A stretch of 64,000 bases of DNA from Laccaria trichodermophora (GCA_018417955.1 JACTVC010000006.1:682001-746000), one strand, 5' to 3'. Positions 21,518-42,500 are shown, numbered from the stretch's first letter. Program-made: numbers and translations. The notes: generated by a model from the letters alone, not told the origin.

Positions 21518-22786
21518 ATGGAAAAAGTCGAAAATTTTGAAACTCCCATCCCTGCGTCACGTGGTTCAAATATCATGGAACGACCACGACGATCGACGAG
21601 GACGCCTGCTAAAACGCCTCTGGAGCTCAGTACACCTACTAAACGCGTTAAGAGGAAGGCGGTGGAGGTTGTTGATCCTAAGGAGAGTCTGCGTGTGCTG
21701 TTGCAGAGTCCGAAAAGTCTACTTACGACCACGAATATCTCGGTATGGGTGCTACCTACAGTCAATTTTGAGCTTGGTGCTAAATGTTCTCTAGGACATT
21801 ATAAACCTCTCAACATGGACCTTGCTTTCTGCAGAGTCTCAAACAGCACTGCGTGCTCTACTCCCACCGACAGCGTTTACGGCGTACCAAGAATCATTAG
21901 GGCCCGACCACCCCGCATTCAATCCCAACGCCAGTAGTGCAATGGACGTCGACTCCCCGTCCACGCCCCTTGGCGAACTAAACCCCTCGATATTCAATGA
22001 CCCGCATTTCTTAGCAGCAGCACATACATTCCAAGACCATCTATACAGTAACTGGCTTTCAGATGCACACTCTGAGAAAGTGAGGGTGTTCTTGGAGGGC
22101 ATTAGGGATGGGAGCTTGGCTGCGCCGTGGAAGGATGAGGTTTGGGAGAGGGATCATCTTGAAACACCGGTTACTGCCCTTGCGAATGAGCCAGAGTCGG
22201 GTGCTCGTGCTGGGTACGTTCGCTTGCTTCCTTCCTTGACTAGAGACTCTGACTTTGAGTAGGGGAGCAGCAGAAATCAAACTGATAACACTCGCAAAAA
22301 ATAGCGTCATCCGCGTAGGCGATATAATAGCCTACTCTCGCCATTTCTCAACGCACCAACTCCTCATCGAGAAAGACGTTATTGTAAGTCCCCCCCTTCC
22401 TCATCCTCCTTTTCCTCCCGTTAACCCCCTTTTTTCAGGTCCAATCGATCCACCCATCCTCACACGCACTAACCGTCCTCGCCTCCCCATCCACAACCAA
22501 ATCCCTTCCTCCCTCCTTGCTATCTCCCCACCCAAACGACCCAGAACCGCCGACTAGGTCAATGACGATCACGAGCCCTACGATGCTCGAGACGGGGTTG
22601 TTGGATATGGATGGGAGGATTGAGAAGGCCCAACGGCCGAATGGGAATGCGTGGAAGAGGGTGAGCGTTTGGCGCTGGCGGGATGGGGTGGGTGGAGTTA
22701 GGGGAGAGGCAGGGGAGAGAGGGGGAAGAGAGAATCATGGGACTTTGTTCTATTTGAGGGGGTGTTATTATAATGATATGATGTGA
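21518..22786 (+). CDS. DEUBAD/ASXH-domain chromatin protein
   Basis: ASXH (DEUBAD) domains bind and switch on UCH37/BAP1-type deubiquitinases, as in Asx, INO80G and RPN13. Four exons (21518-21742, 21795-22213, 22263-22383, 22439-22786) give 370 aa. The N-terminus is basic (RPRRSTRTPAKTP, KRVKRKA). The core, residues ~80-200, starts NLSTWTLLSAESQTALRALL and continues PPTAFTAYQESLGP, FHDPHF-like NDPHFLAAAHTFQDHLYSNW and LSDAHSEKVRVFLEGIRDG. The tail is Gly/Arg rich. It converges on the UCH37/BAP1-type gene, its likely partner. The domain call is by pattern and order, not by search. Confidence 0.78.
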
Positions 22787-22843
22787 ACCAAGATGTATAT
22801 ATACAGTGTACTACCTAATGTCCATATGGAATTATCTACTGCT

Positions 22844-24480
22844 CTACTTCAGACCGTCGAGCACTCCCTCCTTCCAAGCCCTCTTCAGAAACTCTTTAAA
22901 GAACGGCTCGTAGTCGAAGGTCCTCTTCACATGGTCGGTCTGTTAAACGCACACATCCATCAGCTTCCTCTTAAAGAACAAGGACAAGAACAAACTCACA
23001 TTCGCCCTAACAGCCTTCCCAATCTCATCCTCAAGACCCACCTTGGCTCTCATACCACTCCTCACACATTCCTCCCAAGCTCTCACTAACTCCTCTTTGG
23101 ACATCTGGAGTATCTCGATGTTGCGCTGTTGTTTACGGGCGCCAAAATCTGGTGCGTACACCAGCCCGCCTAGGCCTAGTGAGTCTGACGATGGGAGGGG
23201 GGAAGAGAAGATGGTCGGTGCTGATGATAAGAGCGTTGGGTCTACCTGCACATAACCCCTTAGCACTTCAAACAAAAACAAAGAGAAGACAAACCATCCC
23301 CCTCCACCCCTCCCCCTCTTGACACGCATCCAACCTCCGTTCCAACGCAACCCTCTCCCTTTTCCCAAGCTCAAACTCATCACTCGCACTCTCATACCCC
23401 CCATCAACAATCGCTAATAAGCTAAAACGAATGTTGGACCCCGACTCGGTGGGTGAGGCGCCGTATTTGGACATTTTGAGGCGGAGGGCGGGGCGGACTG
23501 TTGACATCCATTCCGTGCTGCTTTGTGTGTGTTGAGCTTGGGAAGAGGAGGAGGAGGAGGAAGAAGGTTGAGGTGGTGGATGGTGGGATAGAGGCAACTC
23601 CCCGACTTCCAATGGACCGGATTTTAACCCGTCGAGTTCCCAGACTTTGCCGAATGCTGGGACGTAGCCTATGAAGTGGTATGTTTCTTCTGCTCCTCCT
23701 TCTTCTTCTTCTTCCTCTTTGGCTTTGGCTTTTCCTTTGGATTTAGCATTGGGTTTGGGTTTAGAGGGGATACCGTTGGTTTTGGCGCGTTTGGCTGGGG
23801 GTGGTTGGTCTGTTGATGTTGATTTTGATTTTGATTTGAGTTTGGCGCGTTGGGCGAGAAGGGAGGTGGTTGTTAGTGCGTTTAGGGCTCCACGGATGTC
23901 GGCTGGTCTATAGTAAAGTGAGTACTTGATGAGCAGACAACAAGGGGGGAAGGAGGGACCGTGCTAGTGAGTTGTGTGCTTGTCGGATGGTTGGAGAGTT
24001 TGTTATCGCCAAACCTCTCATCTACGCCATAGTTAGTAGGTACTTTTAATGAGAGAGACGAACATACAACAGGCGACATCCTCTCCGTCTCCTCCTTGAA
24101 CATCCTCAACTCCTCACCCAACTCCACGCCGGGACAATTCAAAACGACGTTTAGAATAGCATGAGTTGCACACGCGTCGTCGCTCAGCTGGTTGGCGAAC
24201 CAGACTCTGTCTGCAGCGGGATCATTAAAGTCCGTTGGACGGTGGGCGTCTTTACGCCACATGAAGCAGAAGATGAGCCCTCGTGGGGAGAGGTGGTCTG
24301 TTGCCCATGGTTCGATGTCGTAGAGCTCGATGAGCTCTAGATTGCGGATTCCGAGACGACGGGTGAGGGATGTGAATACGCCTTGGTTTCATTGTTCAGT
24401 TCAAGTAAAATAAAAGATTGGAAGACTTTACCTGGGTCGCTCTCGATAACGGCGAATGGCCCACCGACGAGGTCGATCAT
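22844..24480 (-). CDS. UCH37: Ubiquitin C-terminal hydrolase, UCH37/BAP1 type (peptidase C12)
   Basis: Cysteine protease that removes ubiquitin; relatives work in the proteasome, INO80 or PR-DUB (H2A) complexes. Six exons (24480-24432, 24381-24068, 24021-23960, 23907-23295, 23245-23000, 22939-22844) give 459 aa. Seen: AVIESDPGVFTSL at the N-terminus; oxyanion Gln and catalytic Cys in NQLSDDACATHAILNVVLNC; RGLAITNSPTIRQAHNSLAR; catalytic His in YHFIGYVPAFG and Asp in ELDGLKSG; and the C-terminal ULD motif FDYEPFFKEFLKRAWKEG. A ~50-residue Lys- then Glu-rich insert precedes the catalytic His. An upstream ATG (24540) is possible; 24480 matches the usual short N-terminus. The exon 3 donor (GTCCCT) is weak. 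Confidence 0.92.
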
Positions 24481-24569
24481 TGTGGTTAGGAACTGAAACA
24501 CGTGCTCGCATTGACATTGCGTCGGGATTGACCGGCCCATTTCCTCACTCCTAAACGTCGACCGTAACA
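24481..24569. promoter_or_regulatory. Short divergent intergenic region UCH37/SDH4
   Basis: There are 89 bp between the two start codons (29 bp if UCH37 starts at 24540), so a shared promoter is likely. Confidence 0.5.
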
Positions 24570-25259
24570 ATGTCCTCGTCGTTGCTCGCTCGCTCTATTG
24601 CTCGTCGTGCTGTCTTGGGAGGTAACGTATCCGGCTGCCATTCGTTTTACTCGTTATAATGACACACGAACAGCACGATACACTGCTACTTCAACTTACC
24701 AACCCACCTATGTCCCTGGAGGCCGTACGTCTCTCTTCTCTTTCAAGAGCTTCGCTAATTTACGTCAACAGCGATTTTAAAAGGAACAGTCAACGACCCA
24801 ACGAGCTTCCCTACCCCTTCACGCACCCACGGCTCCTACCACTGGGCATTCGAGCGTATCCTCTCAGCGGGCCTCGTCCCCCTAACAGGCGCAGCCTTCG
24901 TCACCAGCGCCACGGCGTACCCCATTGTGGATGCGTTGTTGGGCGTGGGGCTGGTTATGCATAGTCATCTTGGTGTAAGCTCCCCTCTGTGAATGATTTG
25001 ATTTTGAAGTTGATGTGGTGGTGTAGTTTGGACAAATCGTAGCTGATTACGTGCACCCGCGCAAGTTCCCTGTTTTAGGCCCTGTGGCGACGTGGGGGCT
25101 TAGGACTGCGACTGTTGCTACGCTCGTTGGGGTGTATCAGTTCAATACGAATGATGTTGGTCAGTATCCCCCCTCTACACTTCGCTCCATCCATCTTCCC
25201 TTGCTGACGTGGAATCTACAGGCTTGACGGAGCTCATTGCTAAAGTATGGGGCGCGTGA
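24570..25259 (+). CDS. SDH4: Succinate dehydrogenase membrane anchor subunit CybS
   Basis: Small membrane subunit of respiratory complex II that helps hold haem b and ubiquinone in the inner mitochondrial membrane. Five exons (24570-24621, 24674-24724, 24772-24974, 25027-25159, 25222-25259) give 158 aa. The N-terminus is a mitochondrial presequence (MSSSLLARSIARRAVLG). Family signatures are GSYHWAFERILSAGLVPL, then HSHLGFGQIVADYVHPRK, which holds the haem-ligand His and the quinone-site Asp-Tyr. Three hydrophobic helices follow family spacing. Length is normal. It is divergent from UCH37 and 131 bp before GRX5. Confidence 0.95.
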
Positions 25260-25390
25260 TTCGTAGATTGGTTGTATATACAAAAGTAATATCAAGGTCA
25301 TGCCAAGGTCATGCGTGAAGGAAATCTGAGTACCAGAAGTGATAACGTAATCACCCGTCATTTTACTCATCCACAACCAAATACTTTGCC

Positions 25391-26048
25391 ATGTTCAGAC
25401 CAGCCCTCCGTTCATCCGTAAGTTCACTTCTTCTACAACCCACACAGAAGGAAAAGCTAACAAAAACCCAGGCAACCCTCCTCCGCTCTTCCTCCTCTTT
25501 CTTCTCTGCTCCCACACGCAGACTACTAACCCAAGAAACCCGCTCCCTAATACAAAAAGCAGTCACCTCAAGCCCTGTGGTGCTATTCATGAAAGGAACA
25601 CCTGCAGAGCCTCAGTGTGGGTTTTCAAGAGCTGTCGTGCAGGTTTTGGATCTGCATAATGTCCCGGAGGAGAAGATGACGACGTTTAATGTGCTTGTGG
25701 ATCAGGAGTTGAGGAATGGGATTAAGGAGTTTTCGTGCGTTTCCCGTTCTTTCTTTGCGGGGTGATTTTGGGGAAAGAAGGCTGATGATGTTGTAGGGAA
25801 TGGCCGACGATCCCTCAGATATATGTGAATGGGGAGTTTGTGGGCGGGTGTGATATTCTTCTTGGGAGTGAGTTCTCCCTCCCCCCCCCCCCCTTCTCCT
25901 CGTCTTTTCTCCCCTTTACTTATGTCGGAAAATAGTGCATCAGTCAGGTGAACTGGAGACGTTGTTGGAGAATAATAATGTCATTGAAAAGGTCGAGCCT
26001 AATGCGGAGGGTCAGGCGCCGGCTTCGAGTTCTTCGTCGTCGTCATGA
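25391..26048 (+). CDS. GRX5: Mitochondrial monothiol glutaredoxin
   Basis: Carries [2Fe-2S] clusters from the ISC scaffold to acceptors in the mitochondrial matrix. Four exons (25391-25417, 25472-25734, 25797-25867, 25936-26048) give 157 aa. A presequence ([20 protein letters not shown]) is followed by [20 protein letters not shown], with the CGFS active site (Cys58), then [20 protein letters not shown], the glutathione-binding and cis-Pro block. The Ser-rich tail (PASSSSSSS) is unusual but not disruptive. Same strand as SDH4. Confidence 0.96.
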
Positions 26049-26278
26049 GGTGGAATGGTGTCCGTTTTGGACAAAGTGTAGAAGCAGGATTTGGTAGGAA
26101 TGACCACCGAGGCTTTCCCATACGAGATGTATGTGTAATTTATGAAGTGCAGCTGACGATGCTATAATAAAGGTTCTCCTTCATGTGAACGGAGCAGCGT
26201 GCCAGCTGTGAGTTGGACCATTTACGTCAACTTCAAGCCTCCGACCCTGTGATTCTCTTGATATCTCTTCCTTCAGGT

Positions 26279-26650
26279 TTCTGCCTCCCAACGGCTGTAG
26301 ATTGCATTCTTGCTTACCTGGCCTCATCGAACGTCACGGCGGTGGTGCACTGGATGTGCGCTTCTGCTGCAACAAGGAATCTGGCGGTAAATGACATTCA
26401 CACTCGGACGTTCCAGCGGCTACTGCCGACAAAAGTTTGGAACCTATTCCTTGGTGATTCTCATGATCCCCATCCCTCCCCGGGCTCCTGCCTCCCGCCG
26501 ACTGTGGACCGCATTCTTGCTTACCTAGCCTCGTTGAACGTCACGGTGGTGCAGCAGTGGATGAGCGCTTTTGCTTTGTCGAGGAATCTGGGTGTAAATA
26601 ACACTCACACTCGGACATGCCAGCGGCTACTGACCGACGAAAGTATGGAA
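26279..26650. repeat. Two-copy tandem repeat, period ~207 bp
   Basis: CTGCCTCCC at 26281 and again at 26488 starts two copies ~165 bp long and about 80% alike, both open in the plus frame 26213-26815. Translated copies read DCILAYLASSNVTAVVHWM and DRILAYLASLNVTVVQQWM. No family is recognised, so I do not call a gene. Confidence 0.7.
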
Positions 26651-26819
26651 TGCATTCCGGGGACACCTTGTGTTCGACTTGGACATGTTGTCAGTCCTGG
26701 ACGCGTGATCCCGTTGACACGACTTTTTGACGCCCTGGTGCCTCTACTAGGAACGGATGTTTCCCACTGCAAAACTGGGCTTCGGGTTGGTTGTAGATCC
26801 GAAGCGAGGCGTTGAATGG

Positions 26820-29458
26820 AGCGCGGACCATGTACGATCTTTTCGGCCACTTGAGATACATACTAACTTACTATCTAACGAGAAGATTCAGTTTCGAGTC
26901 ATCTTGTCCGAAACTCTCATTTCATTTACCGAGTGTATCGCAGTGATCGACGTCCCCCCCAGTCACAGCTTCTGACAGAAGTAATCACCGCTCAAGAATC
27001 TGGAATTCAGTTGCCTGGGGGTCCATAACAAAGGCCCCTGGCCCCACTTGTTGGGTCGAGTCCTTAACGCCCGCGCTCGCTCCGTTGCCTCTGATCTGTC
27101 CTCGTGCAGATAGCAAAACAAACACTGGCGGATGAGTCACAAACTTATGGCTCAAAAGGCTCATTCCGTTCATAATCACCGACGCGGGAGAGCACATGCA
27201 CAACGGCCGCGTATAAGGATTTTGCTAAAGATCATTGTATTTTATGACATAGACGCGCGGGAATTTCAGATCCGAGATTCGCGCCCGCCACGGTCTCGAG
27301 CTTCTCGAAGATTGTGCGATCTCTGGTTAACTTCTTGAAGCTGGCCCCTGGAAACGGTCCTCATTGCAGAAAGCGTGAAGGTTTACGGTGATTCCGTGTT
27401 TGGTGAGATTACGTTAATGAATGAGGATATGAGGTTGATTGTCCTCGCAGGATGGGAACTTTGTATGGGGCGTAGCAAGGTTATTGTACTTGGATTGAAC
27501 GGAACGGGTGGTTCCGTGAGTTGCGTCCGTTGTGTTTCCCAAGACTGGGCGCTGAAATTCTGGGACTCCTTGAAACTGCTGGGTCTTTTTGTACTGAAAC
27601 CGCGCTCGCTCCTCGCACGTTGAATCTTTGTGCGTGTCCTTGGGCTTTATTGAAATCTTACGAGGGGGTCGTAATCATTTCACAAGCACCAACTTGTCGT
27701 AATCAATGATCCCTGATTTAGGAGAGAGTGCAACGATCAAAGATGTTTTGCTGAGTCCTGCGCAGGATAGGACTTGAGTGTTTTTATTGCTGAAAGCGCA
27801 GAGCCGGTTTAAAGGTGCTGAAACTGGATGTGACGTTGGCTTTTTTTTTGACACCGCTTAATGGATAACACTCCCAAGACTGGGCCTTTGGACCGCGCCG
27901 CTCCGGGTGGCTTCTTTTCACGGGCAATGGCACGTCTTCGTCTTGGACTCGTTGCAAATATGGAAAAAAAAAAATAACATCTGGCGCGGAGAAGTCATAA
28001 CTTTCGGATTGGCGAGCGTATAAAGCCGTAATTCCTGACCTGGTGAGGAATTAGCTGTTCATTTTCACCAATCCAGGAACTTGTATTACTGACGATGTTA
28101 AAGGAATGCATAATTCAATACCCTATGGGTTGGGTCAACTTCATCAACCCATTAATTTCGAATGTTTTGCGAAAGTGGGCGATTGAACTCTGTAACTTCA
28201 AATGCTTTTCGCACGAAATTATATATGTTCATCCACTCCAAGGGGATCACCGTAATCTCCGACTTTCTGAGGATCGCTGCCACATCTCATAGGCCTTCTT
28301 ATTTTTACTGCCAGCAATGCATAATGGAAGTACTTATTGGACAGTTGGTTGACTTCTTGACAGCCCCTTCCAATTCAAGACCACTGGGATGGGACTCTGT
28401 TGGACCGCTGGAACAGCTGTGCCTCCGAACATATGTCCACCACCCCCTTGAAACGGCCTCATTGCGGATAGCGATACCTGAAATTCAGCGGCAGCTTAGA
28501 GGAGTCACAGGCGATTATGACTCAAAAGAAGCTAGCCATACCCATAATTTCCGACTTGGTGAGAGTACAATGACGATTGACAAGGATTTTCTGCTCATTC
28601 TCATCGGGTATATTCCTCTTTCCCTTTTGCCATCGGCAGCTTCGGACAGCCTGGGCGGGAGCACGTCGACGGGACTCCGGTCGGAGGCGGTGCGAAATGC
28701 AGACATGGAAAGCTACGTGGCAGGGGCTGCTGTGCTTCAAGTGTTACGATAAGGTAGTCCTAGTAGAGCGCTCTCAGATCTAGACGTGGAATAGTCAATG
28801 CGAGTGTAGCTTTCATATGTCGTACAGTGACGTTTTCCTGTCCTGACCTGCTACAAAGGGATAAAGAGCCTGTCAAAGAGCCCCTGAGGTTGGCTGGGAT
28901 ATATTGCCCGGCTGTTGAATAGTCGAATTTTGTCCGGGGTTTACCCAACGTGAGCTTTTCTCATGTGCTTGAAAGGTAGGAGTAACCCCGATCTCGGGTA
29001 TGTGGTTTTGGGCGGCTTTATTCAATGTTTGCTGAATTTACTTTTGGAACCACCAGGGGAGTTGCCAGTGGAAACTTGTTTATTGTGGAAAGTTGGTCAG
29101 CTCTACGTTAGTGTAACTTGGACTTCTAGCGCACAGGAAATCCTCTGCCAAACAAAGTTTGTTGTGTTTAGACTACCAAGTACGCAGTACTTGAGAGGTA
29201 CTACTTCTAAGCGGGTAAGGATCGGAAGGTACAGGTATTATACACATGTAGTTTTACTCATTTTCACGGAGTTGAATGTCTGTACTGTAAAGTCCTCCAG
29301 AATGCGGCGAAAGTCCACTTTAGTTTACTAGCGTGTCCGAAATGTCCAAAAGTTTGTGGGGCGGGTATGTCGCCAAAAAAGAATGCCAATAATACTACTA
29401 TGTAAGTCCGTAAACCCAGAAAAAAATGAGAGAAAGAGGTGCTTGTTCGACCTAGTGT
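26820..29458. other. Gene-poor stretch
   Basis: Contains several frames of up to 196 codons (28162-28752) but none with a domain, sensible splice model or convincing composition. Similar phrases recur (GAAACGG.CCTCATTGC at ~27350 and ~28450), hinting at old repeats. Confidence 0.5.
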
Positions 29459-30724
29459 TCAACTAGTAACCCATCTTGTACCGCCTTGAGCGACAGGGCA
29501 TTTGTGATTCCCCAGAGTTTTTTTCGTTGAGAAAAAACGTCCACAGTCTTCACAGGAGAATTCACAGACTTTTCCATGCTTCGCCACCTCGTGTCGGAGA
29601 CGATCGTGCTGTCGTGAGAACCGCTCGGAGCATCCCAGGGTGCAGGGGAAGGAGACACGTGGTTTAGGCTTGTGCGCCTCCATGTGAACCTTGAGCGTGT
29701 ACTGACTCGTGAAACGGCGAGCGCATCCGAGAATTAAACATGGGAAACGGCGACGTTGGTGATGTGGGTCGCTTTCACTCTGCGTTGGCGACGAGTCCCG
29801 TGAGGTGGCAGATTTCGCATCTGCAGCATCCAGGCTGGAGTGCGAAGGTGAAGGAGAGCAAGATGTTGCGGAAGTTGCTGCAGGGCTTCCGGGATGTATT
29901 GACGCCCATGACGAGGTCGTGGGGTATTCATTGGGTAATGAGGTGCCGAAATCGAAATCGAAAACGTTTGAAAATTCGTTGAGCGCCGGTGGTGAGGACA
30001 GAGCTATTGTCTAGGGGTTTGCGAAGTTCTGGTATAGAATTGTAGAGGGCTCACCACTCTGTTCTGACCGTGGCGAGCTACTTATAATTGATATCGACGG
30101 TGATAGTGGATTGGGAATTAGCCTTGCTTCGGGACGAGAAGGAAAGGTGGTGGAAGATGAAGAAGCTCCATCGTATGACCAAGAACACAGGTTGCTGTCG
30201 AGCGTATCATCTAGGGACCGTAAATACCGGTTTGGCAATGGAAAAACATAACAAACCATAGGAATAATTATCTTCACATATCAAATGTGATGGTGGTAGC
30301 GACGTCGGATTACATTGGGGCACTGATATTAGGCAAGTAAGTTATTTGTTGCATAGCTTAAAGGAGAATGAATTTTACCTGTCTCATAAGATTCAAGATC
30401 TGAAAGGAGATAACTTGAGTTCATCCAATGCGACATTGAGATCTGTTGGTCTAGGTACGACTAAGTTCGCGAATAATGTGTGACCTAGGGGTACATACCA
30501 TCGTAAAACTCGTCCGGACTCGTGTGCAGTCCGTCCGCGTACGAAGAGAAGATCTTGAGAACGGGTCCTCTATCGTCAAGGCCTATGGGCAAGTTCGTGG
30601 AATATGGGCTAAAGCCCTTGGGACCTGTAGTCGGGAAAAAACGGTATTTCTCAGACTGCTAGCATTGGGCATGACACAGTCTGAACGTACCAAGGCTCAG
30701 CGAAGGTGCTTTCACCACGGGCAT
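29459..30724 (-). CDS. C2H2 zinc-finger protein, putative transcription factor
   Basis: Five exons (30724-30691, 30624-30499,30450-30379, 30210-30056, 30004-29459) give 310 aa. The first ~200 residues are Ser/Pro/Asp-rich and disordered. The C-terminus holds three fingers: FPCLILGCARRFTSQYTLKV with HMEAH (CX4C...HX4H); FPCTLGCSERFSRQHDRLRH with EVAKH; and a variant third, CEDCGRFFSTKKTLGNHKC, ending H-X-C rather than H-X3-H. The paired-finger type with a Ser/Pro-rich N-terminus is a common DNA-binding regulator layout in basidiomycetes. The 168-nt intron 3 is longer than the others and is the least certain junction. Targets unknown. Confidence 0.8.
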
Positions 30725-39115
<8,391 letters not shown>

Positions 39116-39549
39116 CTGCTTGTCTCTTCATTAACCTTTACATTTTTATTTGGAATGGACTGCCCCTCTCCCCATCCACGTCATGCATTTTTTATTCAAT
39201 AGTGTTATTGTATCATCAAATAAAGCGGGTTTCGTTGTATTTAATTTTGACTCGCGCTTTGAGTCAACTTTCGTTGTCACACCTTCAATACGCGCCTCCC
39301 AAAACTTTACCCTGACTTTACAGTTACGACGACCGGTATTCAGAATTTGGGAACAAAGGTAAGAGTTCAATTCAATTTGGGGAAAATATAAGCCACGGGC
39401 AAACCTCACGATGACAGGCACAGACACAGGAGGCTACGCACGTTATTCCAGAAACATACACGTCAAGATATACGTCGTAGTATCCAAGAAAACACACAAC
39501 ATCTATTACTAGGAGAAACATTGTCTAGATCTCAGGCATTGTTGGTGGT

Positions 39550-42500
39550 ATGTGGCTTATTACAGGTCCATTTGACGCAGAAGTAGTCGGAGAGTTGAAC
39601 TTTCAAAGTGAGTTCATGTTCACCGTTTATCATAGGAGCAGCCGGAAACTTGTGTTGCTAGAAACGAAACTTCTCAAGACCGACACGACGTATCCGGTTG
39701 GCAGGAAGGATAGGCCTCTAACGTTGGCGAGCAAGAAGGTTTCGCATGACCATTGCGAATTTATTGTGGGTAACTTTACTGTGGATCAGGTCGTATGTCT
39801 TCGAAATCCCTCTTGTTTGTGTCATTGATGAAGCTATGAACGTGCGCAGGGGGAACCTACGTCGAGGCCAAGCCTCCATTTCAACAACAAGAAGGACAAA
39901 GGGATTAGAGTCAACCGCGGAGACCAACTAGTCATTGCCAATCCTTCATCCCCAGAGGAGCTGCAAGACGGTGATGTTGTATCGATCATCACCGGCCTCC
40001 AAGTCACGTACATCCACTTTTTATGGGATATGATAACTTTCTGAAATTTCACCAGAGTGAAATGGGAGTCCGTATGTTGTTACGCCCCCAACCCACGGGG
40101 AAAGGCACCGGTGTCTCTGGAAGCTTGTGCATCTCTGGGTACGTTATTATTTTGTTTTCCGGAGCGTCTGTGACCTCCTTTTTCCAGGTATACATCTTGT
40201 GCAAACCCCTAATTCTCATGTCACCCACCACCTTGCTCTCAATTACATTGCAAATGCGTCGACTGCTGCTTCTCTTGTATCGGCTTCTCAGTTTGTTAAG
40301 CCCGAGTGGTTGCATGAGGTCGTACGACTTGGTAACCTTCCAAAGAATAGCGATCCCTCGAGCGGCACGTCTCTTGAAGATATCTTCTCGCTTCCTCAAA
40401 TCAGTAAATTCCGTCCCAACTTTTCCCCCTCCCTGCTACCATCACAAAAGATTTTCAAGGTCTGGGAACCAAACGAAGAGCGCCTTCACATGTTCCAGAG
40501 TTACCGCTTTATTTGCATCGGTGAAAAAGCGCGGGAGATTGAAAACGATATGAGGGAACTCATCCATCGCGGTGGCGGTTCTCTGGAAACGTTTGACGTT
40601 CAGTCTGGCGTTGCCAAACTCCACAAGGCTTTAACGCGCAGCCAAGCTAAGGAAGGGAAGAAGACTGTTGTAGTTGGAGATGACGATGCCCTGTCGACGG
40701 CTATTGGTAAACCTGCTTGGAAGGCTCTAGTCGTCGAGGCAAAATCGTGAGTACCATTGGTCGATCTTTCCGCTCTATCAGCTCTCATCTCGTTGTAGCT
40801 TCAACTCAGCCCCTATAGACCCGGAGCGGATAGTCCAGGCTGTTTTTGATGTGGATGCGACCATTTTGGACAACACCGACTCTATGGACGTTGACGAGGG
40901 TTCGTCGTCTCAAATACTCTGACGAATTTAGGCTGATGTTGTGCTATAGGCCCTCGCTTCTCGCCTTTACCTGACGTCATCCCCAATACACTTCCGGAGG
41001 AACCTTCTCTTCAACCGAGTCCGAAGTCCCAAGCGCCTATTCGCAGACTTACTCGCCGAGTGGTATCTCGAGAGCCCTCAGTGAAAACCCCCGCATCTCC
41101 TAAAACCCCGGAGCCGGAATCACAAGGGGAAGCATCCACTCGTCCGCGTCGAGTAAGCCCTTCAGAGCAAACAAAGCAAGCCATTTCTAATCATCTCCCT
41201 CAGGCCCTCACCCGCCGCGTGAATGGTGGGAAGCCGTTGCTAACCGGCCTGGACGACCCCTCCTCCATCCTCGACGTAGTTCCGGACTTGCCAGCCAGAG
41301 TAACTCCTCCCCCAATGGTAGTCGACCTCACGGTATGAGCGAAATTCTTGACCATCGGTTTTCTCTTATCTCAACATGATTCCTTTAAGGCACCAACCCC
41401 CGCTCGTTCTAGCAGGCTCAAACGCCGCGTTGGCGGTGCAGCCTCAGAAATCCAAAATACCCTCGATCCCGATACCTTCTCCTCTGGAATCGGAGAAACC
41501 ATTGGCGAGCCGCCGCTCAAAAGGTTCAAGGCGCTGTTCGAAGCAAGTGATCCAGACCAACAGCCTGGAGCAGGTAGCTTCGATATGCTACAATCGTCTC
41601 AAAGTCAAACGCAGACACAAAGTCAGACACAGTCAAAGGCGATCCGCTCTTCGCGGGGAGAGACCCATTCATCACTGGGCGTCTTACGAGAAGAGGAAGA
41701 GGAGAGTCAGTCCATCGAAGCGCCATATGCTGCAACGCAACGAGGCACCAAGAGAGGTTTGGATTTTGTGGATGGTGAAGAAGAAATGGGTAACGCCGCC
41801 GCATCGTCTCAGCCTGCCGCCAAGAAGATGGCGGTGGAGAATGTCAATGCAGTCGAGAAGGCAACAGCAGCGGCAGTCGGTCATGCTCCCAGCAAGCCGC
41901 CTTCTACCGTCAAACCTTTGAAACAAACCAAAACGGGGGCACCTGCTGGAAAACCCGACACGGATGCTGCCTTCCTCAAAGCTATTGCTTCTACCAAACG
42001 CGGAAAAAAGACGGAAGATGCATTCGATCGCGAGTTCAATAATCTTAAGATATCTAAGCCTGACTTTGAGCACGAAGAGCAAGAGAAGGAATGGAATGTT
42101 TTGGCAGATTTCGGCGATGACTCATGCATCAGAGGAAATTTCATGGTTGTGATGGAGATGGAGGTCTTTCGAAAGTATGGTGGAAGTCGTGCACGAAGCG
42201 GCCAGGCAGTGAACATTGACTGGGAGGGGAAGCCCAATTTCAAGAAATTTAAAAAGGTGACTCCGAGATCTTGACACGTTCCCTTTCAACCTTCTCACCT
42301 TCGACCCCCTCATAGAAATTCAACGTTGGCGCTGGTTCAAGAGTTGAGCTGGTTCCAAGTGAAATAAACGACTACGGGATAGGACCGTGTACGTCCATCG
42401 TCAGCTAGTTTCCTTTGGGTCCTTTTCTGACTTGTCCCCTAGCATATTGGAAAGGCGGTAGCCAGACTCAAAATGGGTTTGACGCTAGTCAAGTACAGAC

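Noticed and set aside
28162..28752. 196-codon plus frame
   Set aside because: No recognisable domain, no upstream promoter pattern, mixed composition; not called a gene.
39582..39634. A 53-nt intron in the first NBS1 exon (GTAGTC...CATAG)
   Set aside because: Removing it breaks the frame before the FHA core; leaving it in gives a continuous frame.
40023..40553. 176-codon frame overlapping NBS1
   Set aside because: Out of frame with the spliced NBS1 exons, which carry the conserved BRCT sequence.
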